A stretch of DNA of 64,000 nt, from contig CAZNCJ010000005.1 of the NCBI GenBank assembly GCA_964571595.1, positions 1 to 64,000 of the forward strand, in the 5' to 3' direction. The DNA is from CALCKU01 sp964571595. Lineage in GTDB: Bacteria; Pseudomonadota; Alphaproteobacteria; Caulobacterales; Maricaulaceae. This document shows, piece by piece, positions 52,053 through 60,778 of this stretch. Positions within the stretch are counted from its first letter, which is position 1, and the number at the start of each line of letters is the position of its first letter. Made by a program: the position numbers and the translations under genes. The notes beneath the pieces are model-generated. The model was not told the DNA's origin and made no database searches. It saw nothing but the letters and a program-made list of their open reading frames with translations.

Positions 52053-52166
52053 CTATTCTTTATTTTGAGATTTTGATTGAGAGACAACACCTCCTTGCGA
52101 TATAAATTCGTCCAGACGCTCTTGGCCTGTGGAATTTCGGCTAATGGAACTATTAGATGATGTCAT
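52053..52166 (-). CDS. 37-residue soluble peptide coupled to a membrane protein gene
   Basis: A 37-codon frame starts at 52166, only four bases after the stop of the membrane-protein gene. Its ribosome site (GGGGG) lies in the last two codons of that gene. The peptide is polar and Ser/Gln/Asn-rich around a helical core QERLDEFISQGG. No family recognised. A peptide of identical length with a similar core (NHLDNFINS) occurs in the islet at 63.8 kb. The gap from gcvPB to this frame holds nothing else. Confidence 0.5.
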   Translation of the reverse strand: MTSSNSSISRNSTGQERLDEFISQGGVVSQSKSQNKE

Positions 52167-52170
52167 TTTA

Positions 52171-52638
52171 CTATCCCCCTAAAAATATTAAAAACAGCAC
52201 CCACGGCAACGTAGGCACAAGGAATATAAAAAAACCTTGTAAGTTTGTTACAGGCAATTGGCCTCTGGCCGTAACGGGCTTGCGCATATACTCATCAAAT
52301 TCAACAGAAAAAAATAACTCTTTAAGCGGTCGGTTTTGTGGATTGGGATAATTCTTTAAAGTGAAATACAAGCCCAAAGTTACGAACATTATGGCGTATA
52401 TACCAAACTGAAAAAACACCCAGAGAAAGTCGAGCACCTGTTTGAAATTTAAACCGATTAGCGAAAAAAAGATTACACCGAATAATGATCCTAAAGGCAC
52501 GCCAATTATATAGATGCCGTAATAACGCCGTAAAAAACGTGGAAATCGGTATTCACCAAACATTATTATACCCCCTATTTTGAGCAATAAAATTGGGGGT
52601 ATAAGAAAAGTTAGAGCGAAAAATAAAACAAACTTCAT
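52171..52638 (-). CDS. multi-pass membrane protein, unknown, AT-rich islet
   Basis: 155 residues from the ATG at 52638; the frame is open for eight more codons. Four helices are predicted: KFVLFFALTFLIPPILLL, GIYIIGVPLGSLFGVIFFSLIG, FLWVFFQFGIYAIMFVTLGLYF and the last LQGFFIFLVPTLPWVLFLIFLGG. Between helices three and four is a 50-residue cytoplasmic-type loop (LKNYPNPQNRPLKELFFSVEFDEYMRKP). No family recognised. The stretch is visibly richer in A and T than the gcv and atp operons on both sides, suggesting later acquisition. Confidence 0.6.
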   Translation of the reverse strand: MKFVLFFALTFLIPPILLLKIGGIIMFGEYRFPRFLRRYYGIYIIGVPLGSLFGVIFFSLIGLNFKQVLDFLWVFFQFGIYAIMFVTLGLYFTLKNYPNPQNRPLKELFFSVEFDEYMRKPVTARGQLPVTNLQGFFIFLVPTLPWVLFLIFLGG

Positions 52639-52811
52639 TATAAGACAACCTACCCACAACACACCCCCGTCTTGATGTGAAATGTGCCCCCAGTCTGTGT
52701 CACCTCTTTCATGCCGCCCTCATATCATAGTGGCACGCGGGGCTCAACTTTTGGGCGTAACCACCATTCTGTCTGAGATCCGGTCGCGTAAACCTGTCCT
52801 GCGTTGGCATG

Positions 52812-52842
52812 AAAAAAGCCCGACTGAATAGTCGAGCTTTTT
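52812..52842 (-). terminator. terminator of the ATP synthase Fo operon
   Basis: Stem AAAGCCCGAC (52815-52824) with GTCGAGCTTT (52831-52840), one mismatch, followed on the minus strand by a T run (52812-52817). It lies 39 bp after the last gene. A T-rich end on the other strand lets it act in both directions. Confidence 0.85.
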
Positions 52843-52880
52843 ATCTTGTTCTGAACGCTTTGAGTTTAACCCATCAGAGC

Positions 52881-53381
52881 TTAATTCATCAGATCGCCAA
52901 GTTGAGAAATGCCGGTTTTGACCAACTTGGAATGATCGCCCGAATTGAGGTTTTCGCGCATTAATTTTTCCGCGGCATCTAGTGCCATATCCGCGGCTTT
53001 GCGCTTAACGTCAGCCAAGGCTTTGGCTTCGGCACTGGCGATTTTCGCTTCGGCTTGTTTTGTGCGGCGCGCTAAGCGTTCCGTCAGATCCTTACGGGCT
53101 TTCTCGGCCATGACTTCGGCGTCTGAGCGGGCTTGGCGCACAATTTCTTCGGCCTGTTCTTCTGCTTCAATTTGCTTGCGATTAAAGGAGGCCAGAAGAG
53201 CTTGGGCTTCTTCGCGCAGACGACGGGCTTCTTCCAGCTCGTCTTTAATTTTATCGGCACGGTCATCCAGAGCCGTGGCGATTTTTTTATGAACGCCAAA
53301 ATATAGCAGAGCCAGTATAAATAAGATTGTGGCTAGAAAGACCCAAATTGTCGGGCTGCCGGGATCAAAATCAAAGTGCAT
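52881..53381 (-). CDS. atpF: ATP synthase Fo subunit b
   Basis: 166 residues: one N-terminal membrane helix (TIWVFLATILFILALLYFGV), then a long charged helix that forms the peripheral stalk (DDRADKIKDELEEARRLREEAQALL). It links Fo to the F1 delta subunit. It is last in the minus-strand operon atpI-atpB-atpE-atpF'-atpF, nine bp after the b' gene. The paired b and b' subunits are characteristic of alphaproteobacteria and phototrophs. Confidence 0.95.
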   Translation of the reverse strand: MHFDFDPGSPTIWVFLATILFILALLYFGVHKKIATALDDRADKIKDELEEARRLREEAQALLASFNRKQIEAEEQAEEIVRQARSDAEVMAEKARKDLTERLARRTKQAEAKIASAEAKALADVKRKAADMALDAAEKLMRENLNSGDHSKLVKTGISQLGDLMN

Positions 53382-53390
53382 AATTCTGTC

Positions 53391-53945
53391 CTATCTAAGC
53401 GCTTTTTTGACAGAGCTGATATTTACCTTTTTGCCAATAAGGTTTTCATATGTGGCTTGCGCCGCATCTGCTGCTATCGTTTCTATATTGGCCAGCGCTT
53501 TGGCGCGCACTTGGCGAATACGCCCTTCAGCGGTCTCAGCTTGCCTTGCAGCCTCAGCATCAGCAGCCTCAATCTCGGTTGCGACTTCCGCTTCAATAGC
53601 CTGACGCGTTGTCTCCGAAACATTATGGGCTTTGGCACGGGCATCCGCGAGAGATTGCATATAGGCTTTCTCAGCTTCTTCAGCTTCGGCCTGCATACGG
53701 GCGGCTGTATCGAGGTCGTCCGCAATTTTAGAACTGCGTTCTTCCAGAGTTTCGCCGATACGCGGCAAGAAAATGCGCGACAATAAAAAATAAAGCACGC
53801 CGAAAGTTAGCAATAGCCAAAAAATCTGCGTGGCAAAATAGTTAGGGTCGAAAGGCGGAAATACTTTTTCAGCCCCGTGTTCACCGCCCGAAGCCGAAGG
53901 CTTGGCGGCAAGCATTAGCTTCATATGTATACCCGCATTAAACAT
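53391..53945 (-). CDS. atpF': ATP synthase Fo subunit b'
   Basis: 184 residues. A 35-residue leader precedes the membrane helix FWLLLTFGVLYFLLSRIFLPRI; the rest is a charged stalk helix (EERSSKIADDLDTAARMQAEAEEAEKAYMQSLADARAKA). It pairs with subunit b in the peripheral stalk. The start at 53945 is supported by AAAGG seven nt upstream; an internal ATG at 53924 is an alternative. Confidence 0.94.
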   Translation of the reverse strand: MFNAGIHMKLMLAAKPSASGGEHGAEKVFPPFDPNYFATQIFWLLLTFGVLYFLLSRIFLPRIGETLEERSSKIADDLDTAARMQAEAEEAEKAYMQSLADARAKAHNVSETTRQAIEAEVATEIEAADAEAARQAETAEGRIRQVRAKALANIETIAADAAQATYENLIGKKVNISSVKKALR

Positions 53946-53972
53946 TGCGACACCTTTTAGGTTGTTTAAGTC

Positions 53973-54200
53973 TTAGACGACGAAAAGAAGTAAGATGGCG
54001 ACAAGCAGGGAGAAAATACCCATAGCTTCTGTCACGGCAAATCCAAAGATAAGATTTGAAAATTGACCTGGGGCCGCAGACGGGTTGCGCAAGGCACCTG
54101 ACAAATATTGACCAAATAGGTTACCCACACCGATACCGGCACCTGCCATACCAAGACAGGCCAGACCTGCACCGATAAATTTTGCTGCTTCTGCTTCCAT
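53973..54200 (-). CDS. atpE: ATP synthase Fo subunit c
   Basis: 75-residue hairpin of two membrane helices that forms the rotating c-ring. The loop motif RNPSAAPGQ is present. The proton-carrying acid is Glu58 in FGFAVTEAMGIFSLLVA. There is no Na+-binding residue pattern, so proton coupling is expected. A strong AAGGAG site precedes the ATG. Confidence 0.97.
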   Translation of the reverse strand: MEAEAAKFIGAGLACLGMAGAGIGVGNLFGQYLSGALRNPSAAPGQFSNLIFGFAVTEAMGIFSLLVAILLLFVV

Positions 54201-54235
54201 AATGATCTCCTTAGGTTAAGCGTTTATAATTGCAG

Positions 54236-54997
54236 TTAGTGACCCGGATGTATAGCATCCGAAAGATAAATACAGGTCAGAAGTGCGAAGACATAGGCCT
54301 GCACAAATGACACTAAAAATTCAAGCGGGGTGAGCGCAAATGTCATCAGGAATGGCAAAAGGCCGGCAAAGCCCCCACCCACAATTCCAAATGCGCCAAC
54401 AAGCATTATGCAGAAACCTGCAAACACTTTGAGCATAATATGACCCGCCATGACGTTCGCCCATAACCGGATAGAGTGACTAAGCGGGCGGGATAGAAAA
54501 GATATTATTTCGAGGAGGCAGACAACAGGTTTAACCGCAACCGGTACACCTGAGGGCCAAAAGAGCTTTAGAAAGCCAAAGCCGTTTTTCCAGACGCCAT
54601 ATCCGATGACGATGAAAAACACCATAAGGGCCAGCACCATGGTCACGACGATATGGCTTGTCGTGGTAAAGAAGAAAGGCACCATACCCAACAGATTGGC
54701 AAAAAGGATAAAAACAAAGAGCGCGAAGACAAAGGGGAAAAATTTAAGCCCGTCATTACCCGCAGAGGACCTGACCATATCTGCGACAAATTCATAAGAA
54801 ATTTCGGCAATAGATTGCGCGCGTCCAGGAATAAGGGAGCGTTTTGTCGATAAACCGAGCCAGATTGCGATCATCACGACAGTCACAACCATCATGAGAG
54901 CTGAATTGGTAAAACTGATATCATACTTGCCGATTTTCAACTCGGCGAGCTTGTGGATTTCAAATTGTGAAATAGGGTTTAGACCTGCAGCGATCAT
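54236..54997 (-). CDS. atpB: ATP synthase Fo subunit a
   Basis: 253 residues from the ATG at 54997, seven nt after GAGG; the frame also offers a TTG two codons earlier that overlaps the atpI stop. It has five to six membrane helices, with the essential arginine in LSHSIRLWANVMAGH facing the c-ring and the conserved QAYVFALLTCIYLSDA at the C-terminus. It forms the proton half-channels. Second gene of the operon. Confidence 0.97.
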   Translation of the reverse strand: MIAAGLNPISQFEIHKLAELKIGKYDISFTNSALMMVVTVVMIAIWLGLSTKRSLIPGRAQSIAEISYEFVADMVRSSAGNDGLKFFPFVFALFVFILFANLLGMVPFFFTTTSHIVVTMVLALMVFFIVIGYGVWKNGFGFLKLFWPSGVPVAVKPVVCLLEIISFLSRPLSHSIRLWANVMAGHIMLKVFAGFCIMLVGAFGIVGGGFAGLLPFLMTFALTPLEFLVSFVQAYVFALLTCIYLSDAIHPGH

Positions 54998-54999
54998 TT

Positions 55000-55374
55000 T
55001 CAATCCTCGTCAGCTTCGGGTGGTAAATCTATACCCGAACCGTCCATGCCTTCTTTTGCAGCCCGCACAACATTCAAAATAGCTGCGCCAAGACCTAACA
55101 TCAAACCTATCACCAAACCCCAAGGCGCGGTGCCAATATATTTGTCAGCAAAGTAACCTAACGCTGCACCCACTATAATGGCTGCGGAAAACTCACTGGC
55201 ATATTTCAAGCCCTCTCCCATGCCTGAGCGTTCAACTTCAACCTCTTTTTCCTTTGACTTCTCTATGGCCTGAAGTTTTTCATCCAGAGCATTTAAAGCC
55301 GCTTTATCAGGATCAGAGGGTATTCCGTTTTTATCAAACATAATCACTGGCTCATATCTATAAAGACTCACCAT
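55000..55374 (-). CDS. atpI: AtpI/AtpZ-type ATP synthase assembly protein
   Basis: 124 residues. A charged N-terminal helix (DKAALNALDEKLQAIEKS) is followed by two membrane helices with the AtpZ/AtpI pattern YASEFSAAIIVGAALGYFADKYIGTAPWGLVIGLMLGLGAAILNVVR. AtpI-type proteins help c-ring assembly or ion supply. The start at 55374 has GAGAGG upstream and gives a leader of about 20 nt from the predicted promoter; an ATG at 55341 is a shorter alternative. First gene of the operon. Confidence 0.9.
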   Translation of the reverse strand: MVSLYRYEPVIMFDKNGIPSDPDKAALNALDEKLQAIEKSKEKEVEVERSGMGEGLKYASEFSAAIIVGAALGYFADKYIGTAPWGLVIGLMLGLGAAILNVVRAAKEGMDGSGIDLPPEADED

Positions 55375-55400
55375 ATTGCAAGCCTCTCAAGAGCGGGCGG

Positions 55401-55429
55401 AACTTACGCTTGCAAGGCGGTGAAGTCAA
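55401..55429 (-). promoter_or_regulatory. sigma-70 type promoter of the ATP synthase Fo operon
   Basis: On the minus strand TTGACT (55424-55429) and TAAGTT (55401-55406) are 17 nt apart. The start point would be about 20 nt before atpI. The 200-bp gap to smc shows no other feature. Confidence 0.55.
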
Positions 55430-55576
55430 CAGTCTCGTATTCGTGCTAAGTCCTTAATATTATTGACTTATTTGTAAAAGCTATAGGGCTGCGACAATCT
55501 GTTCCCCTTTTTTTGCCGCAACCAGAAAAAACAGGGCGGATTTAAAGCTGATTCTGGCGCGCACAAGCAGGATAGC

Positions 55577-58500
55577 TTATTCTGCGGCGACCATACGCTC
55601 GGCCTGAGTTAATTCGACGGATAATAATTGCGAGACACCCTGTTCGGCCATTGTCACGCCAAATAATCTGTCCATCCGGCTCATAGTGACGGCATTATGG
55701 GTAATGGCGATAAATTTGGTGTGGGTTGATTTCGTCATTTCATCCAGCAGATTACAATACCGCGCTACATTGGCGTCATCCAAGGGCGCATCGACCTCGT
55801 CAAGCACACAGATCGGGGCGGGATTGGATAAAAAGACCGCAAAAATCAAGGCTGTAGCTGTTAGCGCTTGTTCGCCCCCTGACATCAAGCTCATAGAGCC
55901 GAGTTTCTTACCCGGCGGGCTAACCATCACTTCAAGACCGGCTTCAAGCGGATCATCTGACTCGGTTAAGGCCAGCGAAGCCTCCCCGCCGCCAAATAAT
56001 GTCGTAAAGAGACGACCAAAATGTCCATTGACCGTATCAAAGGCTTTCAGTAAGCGCTCGCGCCCTTCCGAATTGAGCGTATCAATGCCTTCGCGCAGAC
56101 GGGCAATTGCCGCCTCAAGGTCTGCGCGCTCATCCATCATGGCACTGAGGCGTTCTTCCTGTTCGGCCGCTTCCTCATCGGCGCGTAAGTTCACCCCGCC
56201 CATTTTCTCGCGTTCTTTCTGCAGCCGCTCTAATTTGCGCTCAATATCGATTTCTGTCAGCCCGCTATCGGCGGAAAGCTCGCCCAGATGCGAGGCCAAC
56301 TCTTCAGGCTCACAAGACAATGTCTCCATGACCCGCGCTTGGGTTTCTGTAATTCGTTCTTGGCTGGCCGCCATACGGGCTTCTGCACCGGCGCGCGCCT
56401 CGCGGGCTGCATTATGTGCGGCTTCCGCCTCGCGTGCCTGCGTTTCCGCCTCGCGCACATTATTCTCGGCCAAGGCCAGTCCGTCAGCAGCTAATGTCCG
56501 GCGATTATTTGCAACCTCAAGCTCAGAGAAAAGTTTCTGGCGGCGATCTTCAAATCTGTCCGGTCCTTCTGTGGCCGCGCTTAAGCTCGTTTGAACGGTT
56601 TCTTGTCGGGCCTCAAGCGCCGTGACCCGTTCTTTGGCGACTTCGCCCCGACGTGTCCAGTTCTCACGCTCCGCCTCAACAGCTTGCAGGCGGGCTTGTC
56701 TGGCGTCAGCCTCATTTTTTAATGTCCGGTAATTGGCCATGGCTTCATCAGCACGGCTACGGGCTTGGCTTAAACTGTCGGCCATATCGGAAAGCTCGGC
56801 ACTAAAGTCTTGGGCTTTGTCAAAATCTGCGCCCAACGCAAGAGCGGTTTCGTGTTGCGCGCTGACATCCTTGATCTCACGCTCTAGGCGTTCAATACGG
56901 TCTTCCATAGCCCGCTTTTCAGCGCCTGCGCGCGCAATATCGGTTTCATATTGCGTCAAGGCGGCTTGGGCGGCGCGGTCTTTGCGCTCCAGATCAGGTA
57001 TAAGGTTACGGGCGTCTCGGGCGGCCTCTTCTGCGCTGCGGCGCGCATTACGGGCGGTTTCGAATTTTTCTTGGGCTTGGCTCACAGATGTTTCGGCCTG
57101 CGCGCTCTCAATTTCGACTTCTGCCAGACGGCTTTGCTGTTTTAATTTAATAGCTGCCGAGGTTTCAGCCCCCGCGCTTATTTCAAAACCGTCCCATCTT
57201 ACAACTCGGCCTTCGCGCGTTACCAACCTTTGGCCCGGCTGTAACTGCGGGGCTAATATGGTAAGATCGCTTGTCTCGACAATCCCGATTTGTGAGAGGC
57301 GTGCCGCTAATTCCTGCGGGGCTTTGACATATTGGCTTAACGGCGCAGCACCCGTGGGCAGGGACTGGGCCGGCGTATCGGCTCCGCCCCAGCGCAAGGG
57401 GGCTTGATCATTAATCGCCGCGTCGAGGTCTTCACCTAAAACAGCGGCCAAGGCTTGTTCATAACCGGCACTCACATCCAGTTTTGAGAGGGCTGGTGTC
57501 CATTGCTCTGTCTGATCGCGCGAGATAACGCGACTTAGAGCCGCGTGCTCAGCCGTTAATTTGGTCAGAGCTTGTTTGGCCTCTGATAAGGCTTCGCGGG
57601 CTTGTTGGTCACGGCCTTCCGCGCCCGTACGTTTTTCAGTCAGTTCTTGTTCTTTACCGCGAGCGATATCTAGGGCTGCCAAAGCCTCTTTTGCTGCTGC
57701 CGCAAAGAGGTTCTGGTCATTTTGACCTTGGTTTTGCGAAAGCGCGGTCAGTTTATCTTGAGCCTCTGAGAGGTCATTGCGTAGATTTGTGAGCCGTGTT
57801 TCCGATTGGGAAATATCACGACTATTGGCGGCGCGCTGGGCATTTTGATCCGCTGATTTACGCGTCAGCTCATTGTAAAGAGCTTCTTGTTCAGAGCGGG
57901 CCTTGGTAGCCAGCTCTGCCTCATCAGAGGCGGCATCAATGGCCGCGCTTGTGTCTTTGAGGGCCGAGAGGGTTTCGAACTCCTTATTTAAACGCGCAAT
58001 CGCCTCAGACGAGTCTGTTACAATGCCTGTCTCGCGGCCAATATCTGTGGCTAATTGCTCGAGGCGGGCTTGTAATTTCTGGACTTCCGATTTCGCGCTT
58101 TGCTCATCTTGTTCCAGCGCATCTTTAGCTGCGTTTAAGCGGGCGAGAACAGCCGCAGCAACCAATTGTTCTTCGCGTTTTGGATTAAGCAGTTCGGATA
58201 ATTCCGCCGCTGTGCGTGTGAGTTCCGAAGCCTTGACGGCTGTCTCGGCGACTTGGGTTTCGCAGGTCTTTAAACTCTCTTGCGTATCAGACAGAGTTTG
58301 TAAGGCCGAAGTCCAGCGTTTTAACCAGAGCAGGGCCCGAAATTCATGTATTTCGCCGGCCAAACGCTTATAGCGTGTCGCCTGACGGCTTTGACGGCGC
58401 AAGGATAAGAGCTGGCTTTCAATCTGGCCGATAATATCATCTAGGCGCGAGAGGTTTGTCTCGGCGGCGCGCAAACGCAGCTCAGCTTCGTGGCGGCGTG

Positions 58501-59032
58501 TATGTAAGCCTGAAATACCGGCGGCTTCTTCAAGAATACGGCGGCGATTTTCTGGTTTGGCCGCGATCAGTTCATTAATCTGGCCTTGGCGGACAAGGGC
58601 AGGGGAGTTCGCCCCCGTACTGGCGTCGGCAAATAAGAGCTGGACGTCCTTGGCCCGAACGGTTTTGCCATTGACCTGATATTTGGAACCCTTGCCCTTT
58701 GTAATCAGACGCGTGACTTCCAGCACATCATCATCATTAAACATGGGCGGGGCGATACGGGCTTTATTATCTATCGTCAGGGTCACATGGGCCTGATTAC
58801 GCCCCGGGCGTTGTTTCGTGCCCGAAAAAATCACATCATCCATGCCTTTGGCGCGCATGGCCTTGGCAGAATTTGCCCCCATCACCCAGCGTATAGCTTC
58901 TAACAGGTTGGATTTCCCGCACCCATTTGGCCCGACAACACCTGTGAGGCCCGGCTGTATAATAAAATCGGTAGGCTCAACAAAGGACTTAAATCCTGTC
59001 AGCTTGATTTTATCAAAAGTGAGAACCCCCAT
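55577..59032 (-). CDS. smc: chromosome segregation protein SMC
   Basis: 1151 residues, a complete SMC. Walker A GPNGCGKS is at 34-41. Two long coiled coils flank a hinge at about 510-650. The C-terminal half of the ATPase head has the signature LMSGGEQALTATALIFAV and Walker B ICVLDEVDAPLDD. With ScpA and ScpB it forms condensin, which organises replicated chromosomes. It is slightly shorter than Bacillus Smc. It follows the DsbA-like genes by six bases on the same strand. Confidence 0.97.
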   Translation of the reverse strand: MGVLTFDKIKLTGFKSFVEPTDFIIQPGLTGVVGPNGCGKSNLLEAIRWVMGANSAKAMRAKGMDDVIFSGTKQRPGRNQAHVTLTIDNKARIAPPMFNDDDVLEVTRLITKGKGSKYQVNGKTVRAKDVQLLFADASTGANSPALVRQGQINELIAAKPENRRRILEEAAGISGLHTRRHEAELRLRAAETNLSRLDDIIGQIESQLLSLRRQSRQATRYKRLAGEIHEFRALLWLKRWTSALQTLSDTQESLKTCETQVAETAVKASELTRTAAELSELLNPKREEQLVAAAVLARLNAAKDALEQDEQSAKSEVQKLQARLEQLATDIGRETGIVTDSSEAIARLNKEFETLSALKDTSAAIDAASDEAELATKARSEQEALYNELTRKSADQNAQRAANSRDISQSETRLTNLRNDLSEAQDKLTALSQNQGQNDQNLFAAAAKEALAALDIARGKEQELTEKRTGAEGRDQQAREALSEAKQALTKLTAEHAALSRVISRDQTEQWTPALSKLDVSAGYEQALAAVLGEDLDAAINDQAPLRWGGADTPAQSLPTGAAPLSQYVKAPQELAARLSQIGIVETSDLTILAPQLQPGQRLVTREGRVVRWDGFEISAGAETSAAIKLKQQSRLAEVEIESAQAETSVSQAQEKFETARNARRSAEEAARDARNLIPDLERKDRAAQAALTQYETDIARAGAEKRAMEDRIERLEREIKDVSAQHETALALGADFDKAQDFSAELSDMADSLSQARSRADEAMANYRTLKNEADARQARLQAVEAERENWTRRGEVAKERVTALEARQETVQTSLSAATEGPDRFEDRRQKLFSELEVANNRRTLAADGLALAENNVREAETQAREAEAAHNAAREARAGAEARMAASQERITETQARVMETLSCEPEELASHLGELSADSGLTEIDIERKLERLQKEREKMGGVNLRADEEAAEQEERLSAMMDERADLEAAIARLREGIDTLNSEGRERLLKAFDTVNGHFGRLFTTLFGGGEASLALTESDDPLEAGLEVMVSPPGKKLGSMSLMSGGEQALTATALIFAVFLSNPAPICVLDEVDAPLDDANVARYCNLLDEMTKSTHTKFIAITHNAVTMSRMDRLFGVTMAEQGVSQLLSVELTQAERMVAAE

Positions 59033-59038
59033 TTGTGA

Positions 59039-59776
59039 TTAGTGTCCTGTTTCTTTTTCTAACTCTTTTTCAGAGTCTTCAGACTTTTTAGGCACAGGCT
59101 CACCAAGGAGAGGCGAGATCACCTCCTGAATACTCTCTAGCGTGAACATTTGTTTCTTTTCCCCGTTAACAAAGAATGTCGGGGTAGCATCCACGCCGGC
59201 ATCAATGCCGCCCTGAATCACGGCCTCATATCGGGCATTTTCCTCTTCATTGCTCAGACAGGCGACGAATTCGTCCTCGCTCAGTCCGGCGGATTTCGCG
59301 ATATTGACATATTCTTGGCGAACCGTTCGCTCTCCAGCTGCCTTAAAAATTTGGCGCTGACGTTTAAATTGTAGGGAAATATTGTCGAAAAATTTGCTTT
59401 CATCCGCGCAATTGGCGATCAAAAAGCCGGTATGGGCCAAGCGTTGCGGGGCGGTTGGAAATTCCCGGAAGATAAATCTGACTTTACCCGTATCAACATA
59501 TTGGGCTTTGAAGTCGGGATAAACTGTTGTGTGCCAATTTGCACAATGCCCGCAGGTCACAGAGGCATATTCCACTATGGTCACCTTCGCATCCGGATTG
59601 CCAATAGCGTGATCGCCTTCCACTTCATAGGCGTTTTGTGAAGGTTCTGACGTGGACTGATCTGTGCTTTGCGAACAGGCGATAAGGGCTAAAGCCGCAA
59701 ATGCGCTTAGTGTGATATGTTTAATATGTCCGCGTTTGAACCGCGGAACCGAATCAGTTTGAGATTTCATATTCAT
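59039..59776 (-). CDS. DsbA-like thioredoxin, lipoprotein type
   Basis: 245 residues. A hydrophobic signal ends in the lipobox LALIACS (Cys34), so membrane anchoring in the periplasm is likely. The thioredoxin active site is CGHC (75-78) in YASVTCGHCANWH; the cis-proline loop is DATPTFFVNGEKK. The helical insertion RQEYVNIAKSAGLSEDEFVACL is typical of the DsbA/thioredoxin_4 group. It probably oxidises or shuffles disulfides. GGGAG precedes the ATG. It sits six bases before smc and beside a paralogue. Confidence 0.92.
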   Translation of the reverse strand: MNMKSQTDSVPRFKRGHIKHITLSAFAALALIACSQSTDQSTSEPSQNAYEVEGDHAIGNPDAKVTIVEYASVTCGHCANWHTTVYPDFKAQYVDTGKVRFIFREFPTAPQRLAHTGFLIANCADESKFFDNISLQFKRQRQIFKAAGERTVRQEYVNIAKSAGLSEDEFVACLSNEEENARYEAVIQGGIDAGVDATPTFFVNGEKKQMFTLESIQEVISPLLGEPVPKKSEDSEKELEKETGH

Positions 59777-59911
59777 ATGTCAGTCTCCCAATTTAACATA
59801 GAAAGGCAAGTTTCCTGTAAAGGAATTGTTAAGAGGTTAACGTGTCGTTAATGAGGCTTTTGTGGATAAAATGACGATTTTTAGCCTTAAGTCCCTAAAA
59901 TTAGGGCGTTT

Positions 59912-60697
59912 TTAGGGTTTTTCTGGCGCTAAGAGCTTAGATTTATCAAATGTGCTGACGCCTTTTTTTTCCAGATTATCAAAGATTTTGATAAATTCGG
60001 CCGCAGATTGACCGCCCGTATAAGGCTCACCATTGATTATAAAGAAGGGCGTGCCTGAGACTTTTCCAGCAAAAGCGCGGCTCACAGATCGGTCGATTTG
60101 GCGGTAATGGTCTTTATTTGAGAAACACTCATTGAGGGCGTCGAGGTCCTCTAGGCCAAATTTTTTGCCGATTTTGGCATAGGTTTCCTGTACCTTACCG
60201 TCTTTAATAGATTGGAACACCATATCCTGATTTTCCATCTGATATTCGATAGCCTCAAAAAAGGCTTCGTGATCAGCGGAGGATTTATCTTCATTTTGAG
60301 CCGCGCAATTCGCGATGAAAAACCCTGCCATGGCCATATTGGCGGGCTGGGTTGGAAATTCTCGGAAAATAAATCTAATCCGCCCCGATTCCACTAATTC
60401 TGACTTTATCTTTGGCCAGTCTTTCGTAAACCAGCTCCCGCAATGCGAACAGGTGACAGACGCGTAGGCTATGAGCGTATTAGGTGCAAAATCCGCCCCC
60501 AAGACATGATCATCAGGGGCTTCGGTAAAGACATGCTCTATAGGGGGTTTTTTCGCGGGTGTTTCTTTGGCCTCTGTTTGAGACAGGGCGGCTTGGGACA
60601 AGGCGGCGGGGCTAAGCGCGAGAGCGCCCAGACCGATAAGGCCTGATAGAAAGCTGCGCCTATTGGTCGTTAAAATGAGCGAGAGGTTTTTGAACAT
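59912..60697 (-). CDS. DsbA-like thioredoxin, Tat-type signal
   Basis: 261 residues. The N-terminus has a twin-arginine signal (TTNRRSFLSGLIG, Arg13-Arg14), unlike its lipoprotein neighbour. The active site is CSHC (83-86) in YASVTCSHCGSW, and the cis-proline loop is SGTPFFIING. It aligns with the 59039-59776 product over its full mature length. Tat export suggests it folds, perhaps already reduced or with a cofactor, before export; this is inferred. AAGG precedes the ATG. Confidence 0.9.
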   Translation of the reverse strand: MFKNLSLILTTNRRSFLSGLIGLGALALSPAALSQAALSQTEAKETPAKKPPIEHVFTEAPDDHVLGADFAPNTLIAYASVTCSHCGSWFTKDWPKIKSELVESGRIRFIFREFPTQPANMAMAGFFIANCAAQNEDKSSADHEAFFEAIEYQMENQDMVFQSIKDGKVQETYAKIGKKFGLEDLDALNECFSNKDHYRQIDRSVSRAFAGKVSGTPFFIINGEPYTGGQSAAEFIKIFDNLEKKGVSTFDKSKLLAPEKP

Positions 60698-60778
60698 GTC
60701 TAACCTTATAAGCTATCGTCTTTATTGTAAAATTCATCTCATAGTATGAAGGTCACAATGCGGCGACCATATATATGA

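Noticed and set aside
52640..52815. 33-codon minus-strand frame upstream of the islet membrane protein
   Set aside because: It starts inside the ATP synthase operon terminator, lacks a ribosome site and has no pattern.
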